Positions 36,401-45,071 of a stretch of DNA of 64,000 bases are shown piece after piece. The notes beneath the pieces are model-generated. The model searched no databases. It saw only the letters and a list, made by a program, of their open reading frames with translations, and had not been told where the DNA came from. The DNA lies in the NCBI GenBank assembly GCA_963714795.1, contig CAVQPS010000009.1, positions 434,001-498,000 on the forward strand. Reading direction: 5' to 3'. This DNA is from DATIXJ01 sp963714795. GTDB taxonomy: Bacteria > Bacteroidota > Ignavibacteria > UBA10030 > SZUA-254. Positions within the stretch are counted from its first letter, which is position 1, and every line of letters begins with the position of its first letter. Both the position numbers and the translations under genes were made by a program.

Positions 36401-36406
36401 ATTACA

Positions 36407-36435
36407 TTGTAAAATGAAATGTTTTTCTGTATCTT
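36407..36435 (+). promoter_or_regulatory. sigma70-like promoter of hutI-ftcD-fchA
   Basis: TTGTAA (36407-36412), a 17-base spacer and TATCTT (36430-36435) form a good promoter match. A start near 36442 lies downstream of the last in-frame ATG (36414), which argues that hutI uses a later non-AUG codon. Sequence inference only. Confidence 0.5.
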
Positions 36436-37712
36436 GGAAAACATTCAAAAAGAATCCGAGGATTGAACTGAATTTAGCGTTAATCAACATCAAACAGCTT
36501 GTCACCGTGCCGGCGAGGGGCAAGCGTGTGAAAACCGGAGCGGAGATGCGCGACCTCGGCGTGCTGGAAAATGCCGCCGTCATCATCGAAAAGGACACCA
36601 TCACCTGGACCGGGCGGATGGAAGACCTCTCGATAGGAAGTTTGAAAGAATCGGATGTGCTCGACTGCATCGATAAAGTGGTGATGCCCGGCTTCGTCGA
36701 CCCGCATACGCACCTGCTTTTCGCCGGAAGCCGTGAAGATGAGTTTGCCATGCGCAATGGCGGCGCAACCTATAAAGAAATTGCCGACAGCGGCGGCGGG
36801 ATTCTCAGCACCGTGGAAAGCGTTCGCGACGCAACGAAAAGAGATCTGAAGAAATTCGCACGCCGGCATCTCAACGCGATGATGCGGCAGGGAACGCTGA
36901 CCGTCGAAATCAAAAGCGGCTACGGTCTCGACATCGAAACCGAAATCAAAATGCTCGAAGCAATTTCCGAACTGAATGAAGAAGAAGTGATCTCGATCGC
37001 CGGCACGTTCCTCGGCGCGCATGCCGTACCGCCGGAATACCGGGAACGGAAACGGGAATATGTCCACGAAATTACCGAACGGATGATACCGTACATCGGC
37101 ACAAAAGGTCTTGCCAGTTTCTGCGACGTGTTCTGCGACGACGGATTTTTCAGCATGAACGAAAGCCGGGAAATTTTATTGCAGGGAAAACGCTTCGGTC
37201 TGGCGCCGAAGATTCATGCCGACGAACTTTCGGCAAACGGGGGAGCGGAACTTGCTGAGGAAGTCGGGGCGGTGTCGGCGGATCACCTCGAACACGTTTC
37301 CGATAACGGCATTGCGGCACTTGCAAAAGCGGGCGTTGTCGCAACATTATTGCCGGGTGTTTCGTTCAATCTCAATCATGGCTATGCACCGGCTCGAAAG
37401 CTGATCGATGCCGGAGTACCGGTTGCAATCTCGACCGATTTTAACCCCGGCTCATGCATGTCGTACAGTATGCCGATGATGATGACGATTGCCTGCACGC
37501 AGATGCGCATGACACCCGAAGAAGCGATCACTGCCTCAACATTGAATGCCGCGGCGGCAATTCAGCAATCGGATGAAACCGGCAGTATTGAAGTCGGCAA
37601 GAAAGCGGACATCATTCTTCTCGATCTTCCGAATTACAAACATCTTCCGTATCATTTTGGTGAAAATCACGTAGTCAAAGTTGTCAAAAACGGCGTCGTC
37701 CTGGAATTTTAA
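36414..37712 (+). CDS. hutI: imidazolonepropionase
   Basis: An amidohydrolase opening the imidazolone ring to formiminoglutamate. Seen: the zinc HxH in VMPGFVDPHTHLLFAGSRED, KSGYGLDIETEIKMLEAI, FLGAHAVPPEYR, HADELSANGGAELA, SADHLEHVS and STDFNPGSCMSYSMP, all canonical. The family-like sequence begins at LALINIKQLVTV, near 36471. The last in-frame ATG is 36414, but a promoter -10 box at 36430-36435 would leave it untranscribed; CTG 36468, six bases after a GAGG Shine-Dalgarno-like site, is the likelier start (about 414 residues). ftcD follows after three bases. Confidence 0.95.
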   Translation: MKCFSVSWKTFKKNPRIELNLALINIKQLVTVPARGKRVKTGAEMRDLGVLENAAVIIEKDTITWTGRMEDLSIGSLKESDVLDCIDKVVMPGFVDPHTHLLFAGSREDEFAMRNGGATYKEIADSGGGILSTVESVRDATKRDLKKFARRHLNAMMRQGTLTVEIKSGYGLDIETEIKMLEAISELNEEEVISIAGTFLGAHAVPPEYRERKREYVHEITERMIPYIGTKGLASFCDVFCDDGFFSMNESREILLQGKRFGLAPKIHADELSANGGAELAEEVGAVSADHLEHVSDNGIAALAKAGVVATLLPGVSFNLNHGYAPARKLIDAGVPVAISTDFNPGSCMSYSMPMMMTIACTQMRMTPEEAITASTLNAAAAIQQSDETGSIEVGKKADIILLDLPNYKHLPYHFGENHVVKVVKNGVVLEF

Positions 37713-37715
37713 ATT

Positions 37716-38714
37716 ATGAAAAAACTTATCGAATGCGTCCCGAACTTCAGTGAAGGACGCGACCTGAAAACCGTCAACGCAATTGCCGACAGCATCAAAG
37801 CGGTTGCCGGCGTGAAATTATTGAGCGTCGAGCCGGACAAAGATTACAACCGGTCGGTCGTGACGTTTGTCGGCGAACCGGACGCTGTGCAGGAAGCCGC
37901 GTTCCAATCGATGAAAACGGCAGCGAATCTTATCGATATGACGAAACACAAGGGCGAGCATCCGCGTATCGGTGCGACGGATGTGGTTCCGTTCATTCCC
38001 GTTTCCGGTGCAACAATGGAAGAATGTGTTCAGCTCGCGAACGCGCTCGGCAAGCGTGCGGCGGAAGAACTTGGTATTCCTATGTATCTGTATGAAGAAG
38101 CCGCAAAAATTCCGGAACGGAAAAATCTTTCCACGATCCGGAAAGGTGAGTACGAAGGTCTTGCCGAAAAATTGAAAGATCCGGCATGGAAACCTGATTT
38201 CGGAATGGCAACGTTCAATCCTCAATCCGGTGCAACGGTAACCGGCGCACGGTTCTTTCTCATCGCGTACAATGTGAATTTGTCGACGAACAATAAAGAT
38301 TACGCTCATGAGATCGCGTTACGTATCCGTGAAAGCGGGCGATCGATAAAAAATACCACCGGCGTCAGCATCAAAGTTCCCGGCACACTGCAAGCGGTGA
38401 AAGCAATGGGTGTGTTGCTCGAACGGCACGATATCGCACAGGTTTCCATCAACCTGACGAATTATCACGTTACACCACCGCATGCCGCATATGAAGAAGT
38501 CAGAAAAGAAGCACAAAAGCTCGGCATCAATGTCACCGGAAGTGAAATTGTGGGATTGATTCCGAAAGAAGCAATATTACTGACGGGAAAGTTTTATTCC
38601 GACCGTTCGAACGCAACGGAAGATCAGTTAATTGAAAAAGCAATCGAGGCGCTGCGATTGAGCCAGCTTGAACCGTTCGATCCGAAAAAGAAAATCATTG
38701 AATATTTAATTTAA
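37716..38714 (+). CDS. ftcD: glutamate formimidoyltransferase
   Basis: A 332-residue enzyme moving the formimino group from formiminoglutamate to tetrahydrofolate. The N-terminus KLIECVPNFSEGRDLKTVNA is the family signature with the substrate-binding motif; further strings are HKGEHPRIGATDVVPFIPVSG (catalytic His), GARFFLIAYNVNLSTNN, and QVSINLTNYHVTPPHAAYEE. Length fits the stand-alone transferase without the cyclodeaminase domain, which is supplied by the next gene 10 bases downstream. It follows hutI by three bases, so the three genes form one histidine-degradation operon. Confidence 0.96.
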   Translation: MKKLIECVPNFSEGRDLKTVNAIADSIKAVAGVKLLSVEPDKDYNRSVVTFVGEPDAVQEAAFQSMKTAANLIDMTKHKGEHPRIGATDVVPFIPVSGATMEECVQLANALGKRAAEELGIPMYLYEEAAKIPERKNLSTIRKGEYEGLAEKLKDPAWKPDFGMATFNPQSGATVTGARFFLIAYNVNLSTNNKDYAHEIALRIRESGRSIKNTTGVSIKVPGTLQAVKAMGVLLERHDIAQVSINLTNYHVTPPHAAYEEVRKEAQKLGINVTGSEIVGLIPKEAILLTGKFYSDRSNATEDQLIEKAIEALRLSQLEPFDPKKKIIEYLI

Positions 38715-38724
38715 AGGTATCTCC

Positions 38725-39360
38725 ATGAAACTTATCGAAAAATCAGTCACAAAATTTCTTGATGAACTCGCGTCGAAATCACCGGCGCCCGGTGGAGGCA
38801 GTGTTGCCGCGCTTGCCGGTTCGCTCGGCAGCGCACTGACGGCGATGGTATGTCAATTGACTATCGGCAAGAAAAAATATATCGGCGTTGAAAAAGAAAT
38901 GAAGAAAGTTCTCGAACAATCGGAAGAGCTGCGCCGTAAATTTGCCGCACTGGTCGACGAGGATACGGAAGCATTCAACAAAGTCATGGAAGCATACGGC
39001 TTGCCGAAGGAGTCGGACAACCAGAACGCTCTTCGCACGGCGGCAATCCAGGAAGCAACGAAAGAAGCGGCGCTTGTTCCGTTGAGCGTGATGAACCACA
39101 TCATCGATGCGCTGGCGCTTACCCGCGTTGTTGCGGAAAAGGGGAATGCAAATTCTATAAGCGATGCGGGGGTAAGCGCGTTCATGCTGCGGACCGCTGC
39201 GGAAAGTGCTGCGCTGAATGTCCAGATCAATTTGCAGACCATCATCGATTCTGAATTTGTCGGATGGCGGTCGGACGAGGTCGCTACACTTCTTCGCACC
39301 GCGCAATCGGCAACCGAAGAAATTCTTGCCGTTGTCCGCAAAAAGATCAACAACGCCTGA
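38725..39360 (+). CDS. fchA: cyclodeaminase/cyclohydrolase family protein (formimidoyl-THF cyclodeaminase)
   Basis: A 211-residue all-helical protein of the FTCD_C family. It carries the typical SPAPGGGSVAALAGSLGSAL loop near residue 20, VDEDTEAFNKVMEAYGLPK, and SDAGVSAFMLRTAAESAALN. It completes the formimino-THF to methenyl-THF step, matching the C-terminal half of mammalian FTCD, here as a separate gene. Position after hutI and ftcD supports cyclodeaminase rather than methenyl-THF cyclohydrolase, though the family includes both. It converges with rsmE (12-base gap). Confidence 0.93.
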   Translation: MKLIEKSVTKFLDELASKSPAPGGGSVAALAGSLGSALTAMVCQLTIGKKKYIGVEKEMKKVLEQSEELRRKFAALVDEDTEAFNKVMEAYGLPKESDNQNALRTAAIQEATKEAALVPLSVMNHIIDALALTRVVAEKGNANSISDAGVSAFMLRTAAESAALNVQINLQTIIDSEFVGWRSDEVATLLRTAQSATEEILAVVRKKINNA

Positions 39361-39371
39361 GACTGTCCGCG

Positions 39372-40088
39372 CTACGAAAGTTGAGAGAGAATGGAAAGCG
39401 CCACCATAACAACCGCGGCAGTTTCTGTTCTTAGTCTGCGATCTCCCAAATAAACCGTTTGAAAGCCGGACTTCCGGCATGTCAGTACTTCTTCAAGTGT
39501 GAACCCGCCTTCCGGACCGACAAGCATGAGAACACTGCCCGATGGTTTTCCGACAGGAAGCGATCGAATACTATCCGGTTGTTCTTCTTCGTGTGCAATC
39601 AATTTCAGATCGAACAGGTCACGCTGTGTAAGAACTTCATCAAGGGTCATCAATTCTCGTACGACCGGCAAGTAAGAACGTCCGGATTGCTTCATGGCGG
39701 CAAGCGCGAGTTTCTGCCACCGGTCGACTTTTGCATGAGAAGGAATCGTCCGTTCTGTGGTTAATGGAATAATTTCCTTCACGCCTAATTCAGTAACCTT
39801 TTCCACCAGAAAATCGAACTTGGAAGGATTTTTTAATACGCCGACTCCGAGAGTGATATTCACCTGCGGCTCGTGATAGTGTTCGTAGGTTCGGAGAATC
39901 TTTCCGTGTGCGGCTTTTTGATTGATCCGTTCGAGCACAACATCGAATGCTGTTCCCATGCCGTTCACGACGCGGATCTGATCGCCTTCCTTTTTTCTCA
40001 TCACATGCGTCATGTGAGAAAATTCTTCGCCATCGATGGTAACGGCATCGTTGGTAATATGTTCGGGGGGAGAATAAAAATAATCCAT
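39372..40088 (-). CDS. rsmE: 16S rRNA (uracil1498-N3)-methyltransferase
   Basis: A 238-residue SPOUT-class methyltransferase. It opens with a PUA-like domain (HVMRKKEGDQIRVVNGMGTA) and then the SPOUT knot with KFDFLVEKVTELGVKEIIPL, TTERTIPSHAKVDRWQKLAL, AAMKQSGRSYLPVV, and the S-adenosylmethionine loop LMLVGPEGGFTLEEV plus LGDRRLRTETAAVVM. All are RsmE hallmarks. Length is normal. It follows the BamA-like gene by 12 bases on the same strand. Confidence 0.96.
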   Translation of the reverse strand: MDYFYSPPEHITNDAVTIDGEEFSHMTHVMRKKEGDQIRVVNGMGTAFDVVLERINQKAAHGKILRTYEHYHEPQVNITLGVGVLKNPSKFDFLVEKVTELGVKEIIPLTTERTIPSHAKVDRWQKLALAAMKQSGRSYLPVVRELMTLDEVLTQRDLFDLKLIAHEEEQPDSIRSLPVGKPSGSVLMLVGPEGGFTLEEVLTCRKSGFQTVYLGDRRLRTETAAVVMVALSILSQLS

Positions 40089-40100
40089 GGATAGAGTTCC

Positions 40101-41435
40101 TTAGAATGCCGCTCCGGCATCGATGATAAACTGTCCGCGTCGCGCTTCGTTCCATGCATATTCGGTACGAAGCACGGCACTGTACGGCAATAGAAAATGC
40201 AGTCCGACGCCGTATCCTTTTGCAACATTAACCAACGCAAGCGGATCATGACGGAACCATACCGTTCCTGCATCGCCGAATGCCGCTGCGACGATACCGA
40301 ACTTCCACACACCGAATTCCTTCGGAAGAAATCCCACAAAAAAATACCGTGCGGGAAGAATCGTAAAATGAAGTTCAGTCGATAGCCCCAAAAGATTTTC
40401 ACCTTCCATCACCTCGTCAAAGTGTCCGCGAATCCTTTCACCGTATCCGAAATATACATGATTGTACGGAGGCGTCGGGCCGGCCGCAACAATATCCGAA
40501 TAAGCACGAACGGTCCAATCAAACGCTCCGATGAGCGGAACATACCGGCGAAGATCGGTGGCATACCGGATAAAATCGATTGTCGCACCGGGAATACCGT
40601 ACTTGGTAATCGTGAATTGTGCAAGTGAGCCGAGATGGGGATATTCGGAAAGATCGCGGGAATCATATGTGTAACCGACTTGCAAGGTCGGGTAAGAATC
40701 TTTTCCGGTCGGTGAGAGCGTTCTTCCGGGAAGATAATCGGGTACGGAAATAATGTTGTATCCCAACTGAGCCCAAACGTTATGTTGAATACCGAAACGC
40801 CGTCCGATGGTTGTCGAAACGGAAAAATGATGCTCGTCGAAATTTGCCGTATCTTCTTCGGCAAGAATGCTTTGATTTTGTTCGGTGCTGTACGAAAGCT
40901 GTCCCTGAAGATAGTATGTTCCTTCCTCGCTCAAAAAAGGATTGCGGTAAGAGAGTGCAACCATCGGATCGTAACCGAACACAAATGTGGAAAAAAGTTT
41001 TTCGTCGCGGCCGCGGAAATTCAGATGCGCCAAACCGGCACCGTAAAATAATTTACTCCAGTCTCTGTCTTTAATTCCAAAAATAGGATATGGATATATG
41101 TACCACCGCTCATGCACATCGACATTGATGGTGGCCTTACCGGATGTTGTCGGCATGATTTTCAGGACAACTTCCGTGAACAAGCCGAGACTGTAAATTC
41201 TGTTCTTATCATATTCAAGAAGATCCCGTGTGATCAGAGCACCGGGATGCAACGACATTTCACGAAGGATGACAAAATCTTTGGTGTGATCATTTCCGGT
41301 AACCGTCACAGTATCGACGACAAAGACCGAATCCGGAAAATCTTCCACGGTGGAATGAACCTGAACGGAATCCTGGCAGAAACAAGAATACGCACCAGAA
41401 ACTAAAAAGAAGATACTCAGCAGTAAGAAACGCAA
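40101..41435 (-). CDS. BamA/TamA-type (Omp85) outer membrane protein with one POTRA domain
   Basis: A 444-residue Omp85-family protein. A signal peptide (RFLLLSIFFLVSGAYSCFCQ) is followed by a single POTRA-like domain (about 30-110, VDTVTVTGNDHTKDFVILRE and LGLFTEVVLKIMP), then a 16-stranded barrel. The conserved FGYGERIRGHFDEVMEG segment corresponds to the Omp85 VRGY-type motif in the L6 loop, and the C-terminal strand reads GQFIIDAGAAF. It is too short to be the main BamA, so it is probably an accessory Omp85/surface antigen family protein. Confidence 0.85.
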   Translation of the reverse strand: MRFLLLSIFFLVSGAYSCFCQDSVQVHSTVEDFPDSVFVVDTVTVTGNDHTKDFVILREMSLHPGALITRDLLEYDKNRIYSLGLFTEVVLKIMPTTSGKATINVDVHERWYIYPYPIFGIKDRDWSKLFYGAGLAHLNFRGRDEKLFSTFVFGYDPMVALSYRNPFLSEEGTYYLQGQLSYSTEQNQSILAEEDTANFDEHHFSVSTTIGRRFGIQHNVWAQLGYNIISVPDYLPGRTLSPTGKDSYPTLQVGYTYDSRDLSEYPHLGSLAQFTITKYGIPGATIDFIRYATDLRRYVPLIGAFDWTVRAYSDIVAAGPTPPYNHVYFGYGERIRGHFDEVMEGENLLGLSTELHFTILPARYFFVGFLPKEFGVWKFGIVAAAFGDAGTVWFRHDPLALVNVAKGYGVGLHFLLPYSAVLRTEYAWNEARRGQFIIDAGAAF

Positions 41436-41476
41436 AACGATATTATTCCTGAAAATGGATGTATGTTAGGATATGA

Positions 41477-41881
41477 TTACCGTCGCACGTGATGACGATA
41501 TTCAATTGCAATGCATTTATCCATAATAACGGATAATCCGGCATCTTGCGCAAGTTTTGCCGCTGTTTCGTTCACGACGCCCAATTGCATCCAGATTGTT
41601 TTTGCATGAATGGCGATAGCATCCTGTACAACGGGAATGACCGTTTCGGGATTTCGAAAAATGTCTACGATATCAATCGGCTCCGGAATATTTTTTACAG
41701 AGGAATAGCACGTAAGACCAAGAACTTCGGAATATGCCGGATTGACGGGGAAAACCGTATACCCCGCGTCGATAAGAAATTGCATAATGGAATTACTGTC
41801 CCGCCACGGTTTTTGCGATGCGCCGACCACGGCGATGGTTTTCGCTTCTTGCAATATATTTTTGATCTCACGATTTTCCAT
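41477..41881 (-). CDS. CoA-binding (Rossmann) protein, YccU/DUF1727-like small family
   Basis: A 134-residue CoA-binding domain protein. Start ATG 41881 (MENREIKNILQ) gives the normal family start and overlaps the end of rnc by 14 bases. Seen: the Rossmann turn TIAVVGASQKPWRDSNSIMQ, YTVFPVNPAYSEVLGLTCY, VDIFRNPETVIPVVQDAI, IWMQLGVVNETAAKLAQDAG, and VMDKCIAIEYR with the conserved MDKC. The family binds CoA or acyl-CoA in vitro; role not established. It ends the fab/rnc operon. Confidence 0.9.
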   Translation of the reverse strand: MENREIKNILQEAKTIAVVGASQKPWRDSNSIMQFLIDAGYTVFPVNPAYSEVLGLTCYSSVKNIPEPIDIVDIFRNPETVIPVVQDAIAIHAKTIWMQLGVVNETAAKLAQDAGLSVIMDKCIAIEYRHHVRR

Positions 41882-42665
41882 CGTCGCGCAGAGCAGAAGA
41901 TTCGCTGTTCTCCAGAAGTTGCAGAGTTTTTTCTGCCGCTTCCTGTTCGGCATCTTTTTTATTTTTACCGTAACCGGTGCCGTAGGTAATCGATCCGAGA
42001 ATCACTTCCACGGTAAACGTCCGGTCGTGATCCGGACCTTCTTCGTGAACGATGACGTATCGCGGAAAACCGAATCCCCGCGCCTGCGAAAGTTCCAGCA
42101 AGCGGCTCTTAAAATTTTCATCTTCCAGCTTCACGGAACCTTTCTCGAGCGATTCGTTGAAACACATTTCGACGAATTTTTTCGCCCGCAGGAACCCTCC
42201 ATCCAGGTAAATCGCACCGATGATCGCTTCGAAGGCATCGGCAAGAATCGTTTCCATGCCGCGTCCCGGAATTTGCAGTGTATTCGGACTCAACAGCATG
42301 AAATCCATCAGCCGGTGTTCTTTCGCAAAGATTCCCAACGCCTTCCGGTTGACAAGCCGCGACCGCAGTTTGGTTAAATCGCCTTCTTCCGCTGTGATAT
42401 CCCGCCGGAATAAATATTCCGCGGCAATAAGATTGAGGACGGCATCGCCGAGAAATTCGAGCCGTTCGTTGGAAACAGATTGATCGTTGCCGGTAACCTG
42501 AAGGTATGAACGATGGGAAAGCGCTTCGGAGAAAATTCTTTTATCGCGAATAGAATAGTGGAGAACGGATTCGAGTTTGGGAAAATCAGTGGGTGGAGCA
42601 CCCGTTTGTGTGCCAAAACCGAACAGCGTGCCGACCCGTATAAAAAAACGGCGCAACATGTTCAT
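41868..42665 (-). CDS. rnc: ribonuclease III
   Basis: A 265-residue double-strand RNA endonuclease that matures rRNA. The catalytic signature ERLEFLGDAVLNLIAAEYLF lies near residues 68-87 with the Glu and Asp metal ligands, and the second acidic cluster is in ILADAFEAIIGAIYLDGGF. The C-terminal double-stranded RNA-binding domain (about 190-255) has FKSRLLELSQARGFGFPRY and GKNKKDAEQEAAEKTLQLL. An N-terminal extension of about 25 residues is present. fabF is 12 bases upstream, so it is in the lipid operon, as in many bacteria. Confidence 0.97.
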   Translation of the reverse strand: MNMLRRFFIRVGTLFGFGTQTGAPPTDFPKLESVLHYSIRDKRIFSEALSHRSYLQVTGNDQSVSNERLEFLGDAVLNLIAAEYLFRRDITAEEGDLTKLRSRLVNRKALGIFAKEHRLMDFMLLSPNTLQIPGRGMETILADAFEAIIGAIYLDGGFLRAKKFVEMCFNESLEKGSVKLEDENFKSRLLELSQARGFGFPRYVIVHEEGPDHDRTFTVEVILGSITYGTGYGKNKKDAEQEAAEKTLQLLENSESSALRDDGKS

Positions 42666-42677
42666 GAGAAAATGCCG

Positions 42678-43976
42678 TTAATCCGGCCGGAATTTTTTGA
42701 AAAGCAATGATGCGTTATGCCCGCCGAATCCGAATGTGTTGCTGATCGCGTGATTGACATTTTGTTTGATCGATTTGTTGGGTACATAATTCAAATCACA
42801 TTCCGGATCAGGAAATTCGTAGTTGATGGTGGGCGGAATCATTCCATGATAAATAGTAAGAAGCGTCGCGACCGATTCCACCGCGCCGGCGGCACCGAGA
42901 AGATGTCCGGTCATCGATTTTGTCGAACTGACAAACAGTTTATATGCGTGCTCTCCGAATACCGATTTAATCGCCTGGGTTTCGGATTTATCGTTAAACT
43001 CGGTCGACGTGCCGTGTGCATTGATATAATCGATTTCTTCAGGACGCACACCCGCATCCTTTAAACATATACGCATGGAGCGAATGGCTCCTTCGCCGCC
43101 GGGAGCCGGAGCAGTAATGTGGTAGGCATCGGCTGTCAACCCGATACCGGCAACTTCACCATAAATACGCGCACCGCGTTTACGGGCGTGTTCCAGTTCT
43201 TCGAGAATAAGCATCCCGCCGCCTTCCCCCATAACGAATCCATCGCGTTGCGCGTCGAACGGACGACTGGCTTTTTGCGGTTCGGCATTCCGCGTGGATA
43301 ATGCTTTCATCGCATTGAAACCGCCGACACCCATCGGTGTAATTGCCGCTTCCGATCCGCCGGTAAACATCACGTCGGCGTCACCGCGCTGGAGAAGAAT
43401 GAATGCGTCGGCAACTGCGTGTGAGGATGTCGCGCAGGCTGAGGTGGTCGCATAATTCGGTCCTTTAACCTGAAATTTCATCGAGATATGCCCTGCCGCA
43501 ATATCGGCAATCATCATCGGAACGAAAAACGGACTGATCCGATGAGGGCCTCCGGTGTCATGAACGGTTTGCATCTGTTTGTGCCACGTCCACATGCCGC
43601 CGATGCCTGACCCGAAAATCACGCCGATACGTTCACGGTCTTCGCGTCCCAGATCGAGCCCGGAATCTTTCACCGCCATGTCCGCACACGCCACTGCATA
43701 CTGCGTAAAAAGATCCATACGATTCGTGGCTTTCTTATCCATATAATTTAATGGATCGAAACCCTTTACTTCGCACGCAATTTTTGTGTCGTATTGCGAC
43801 GCATCGAAACAGGTGATCGGTCCGCCGCCGCTTTTGCCGTCGAGAGAATTTTTCCAAAACTCTTCGATGCCAAGACCGATAGGCGTTACGACACCCATGC
43901 CCGTCACGACAACACGACGCCGTTGATTATTGCTCGAACTGTTCATTGCATTCTCCACCCTCTGTTCATTATCCAT
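42678..43976 (-). CDS. fabF: 3-oxoacyl-[acyl-carrier-protein] synthase II
   Basis: A 432-residue KAS II condensing enzyme of fatty acid elongation. Catalytic Cys in ATTSACATSSHAVADAF, His in YINAHGTSTEFND and His in STKSMTGHLLGAAGAVES, with C-terminal ISNTFGFGGHNASLLF. The true start may be the ATG 10 codons in (MNSSSNNQRRR), since the first residues are not conserved-looking. It follows acpP by 53 bases and precedes rnc, the usual order in this operon. Confidence 0.96.
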   Translation of the reverse strand: MDNEQRVENAMNSSSNNQRRRVVVTGMGVVTPIGLGIEEFWKNSLDGKSGGGPITCFDASQYDTKIACEVKGFDPLNYMDKKATNRMDLFTQYAVACADMAVKDSGLDLGREDRERIGVIFGSGIGGMWTWHKQMQTVHDTGGPHRISPFFVPMMIADIAAGHISMKFQVKGPNYATTSACATSSHAVADAFILLQRGDADVMFTGGSEAAITPMGVGGFNAMKALSTRNAEPQKASRPFDAQRDGFVMGEGGGMLILEELEHARKRGARIYGEVAGIGLTADAYHITAPAPGGEGAIRSMRICLKDAGVRPEEIDYINAHGTSTEFNDKSETQAIKSVFGEHAYKLFVSSTKSMTGHLLGAAGAVESVATLLTIYHGMIPPTINYEFPDPECDLNYVPNKSIKQNVNHAISNTFGFGGHNASLLFKKFRPD

Positions 43977-44029
43977 TAACCGGAATGACCCGGTTTACGG
44001 GTTGGATTCCAGGTTGAATGTACGAAAGA

Positions 44030-44263
44030 TTATGCTTTTGCCGACAGATACTTTATCGCGTCACCGACGGTGGCGATTTTTTCCGCATCTTCATCGGGAA
44101 TCTGAAGATTGAATGCTTTCTCAAATTCCATCACCAGCTCCACGGTGTCGAGAGAATCTGCGCCGAGATCATTTGTGAACGATGCTTCCGGTGTGACCTG
44201 TGATGCTTCAACACCCAGCTTGTTCATAATGATTTCTTTAACTTTTCCTTCCACATCTGCCAT
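44030..44263 (-). CDS. acpP: acyl carrier protein
   Basis: A 77-residue acidic carrier. The attachment site is Ser37 in LGADSLDTVELVMEFEKAF, which receives 4-phosphopantetheine. Start ATG 44263 (MADVEGKVKEII) was chosen because the upstream in-frame codons are not conserved-looking and overlap the fabG end. Placed between fabG and fabF as in E. coli. All substrates of the neighbouring fab enzymes ride on this protein. Confidence 0.97.
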   Translation of the reverse strand: MADVEGKVKEIIMNKLGVEASQVTPEASFTNDLGADSLDTVELVMEFEKAFNLQIPDEDAEKIATVGDAIKYLSAKA

Positions 44264-44321
44264 ACAATACTCCTTTATTTGTGAATATACATTGAACAAG
44301 AATGATAAAGATGATGACCAA

Positions 44322-45071
44322 TTACATAACCATACCGCCATCGACGCACAAAACCTGCCCGGTAATATAGTCTGCTTCCGGTGAAGCTAAAAATTTTACG
44401 ACGCCCGCAATTTCTTCCGGCTTACCGGTTCGTTTCAAGGGAATATGTTCCGCCAGTTGTTTGCGCTGTTCTTCCGTTAACTTTGCCGTCATGTCCGTTT
44501 CGATAAATCCGGGAGCGACGGCATTCACCTGAATATTTCTCGAACCGAGTTCCTTTGCCATCGTTTTGGTGAATCCGATGATGCCGGCTTTTGATGATGC
44601 ATAATTTGCCTGACCGGCATTGCCGATTACTCCGGCAATCGACGTAATATTGATAATTTTTCCGGAACGCTGACTCATCATCGGCCGAATTGCTGCTTTG
44701 GTAACGTTGAAAATACTTTTCAAGTTCGTATCAATGACCGTATCCCAATCTTCTTCCGTCATCCGCATGAGCAACGTATCTTTGGTAATGCCGGCATTAT
44801 TGACAAGAATATCGAGCCGCTGAAATTTCTGTACAATCGCTTCGACCATTTCCCGCGATGGATTGAATTGTGCAACATCGGTTTGAAACGACATTGCCTG
44901 TCGACCCATTTTCGTAATTTCATCCACGACCTTTTGTGCTTCCTGGGAAGCACTGCGATATGAAATCATCACATCGGCACCGGCAGATGCAAGCGCAAGA
45001 GCAATTGCCCGGCCGATTCCGCGTGAACCGCCTGTAACGAGAGCAATCTTATGTTCAAGAATTGCGGACAT
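44322..45071 (-). CDS. fabG: 3-oxoacyl-[acyl-carrier-protein] reductase
   Basis: A 249-residue NADPH-dependent short-chain dehydrogenase of fatty acid elongation. The nucleotide turn TGGSRGIGRAIALALASAG is at residues 14-32, NNAGITKDTLLMRM follows, and the catalytic Ser/Tyr/Lys are in NITSIAGVIGNAGQANYASSK. The C-terminal YITGQVLCVDGGMVM is typical FabG. The start ATG overlaps the fabD stop by one base, which indicates coupled translation. Confidence 0.97.
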   Translation of the reverse strand: MSAILEHKIALVTGGSRGIGRAIALALASAGADVMISYRSASQEAQKVVDEITKMGRQAMSFQTDVAQFNPSREMVEAIVQKFQRLDILVNNAGITKDTLLMRMTEEDWDTVIDTNLKSIFNVTKAAIRPMMSQRSGKIINITSIAGVIGNAGQANYASSKAGIIGFTKTMAKELGSRNIQVNAVAPGFIETDMTAKLTEEQRKQLAEHIPLKRTGKPEEIAGVVKFLASPEADYITGQVLCVDGGMVM

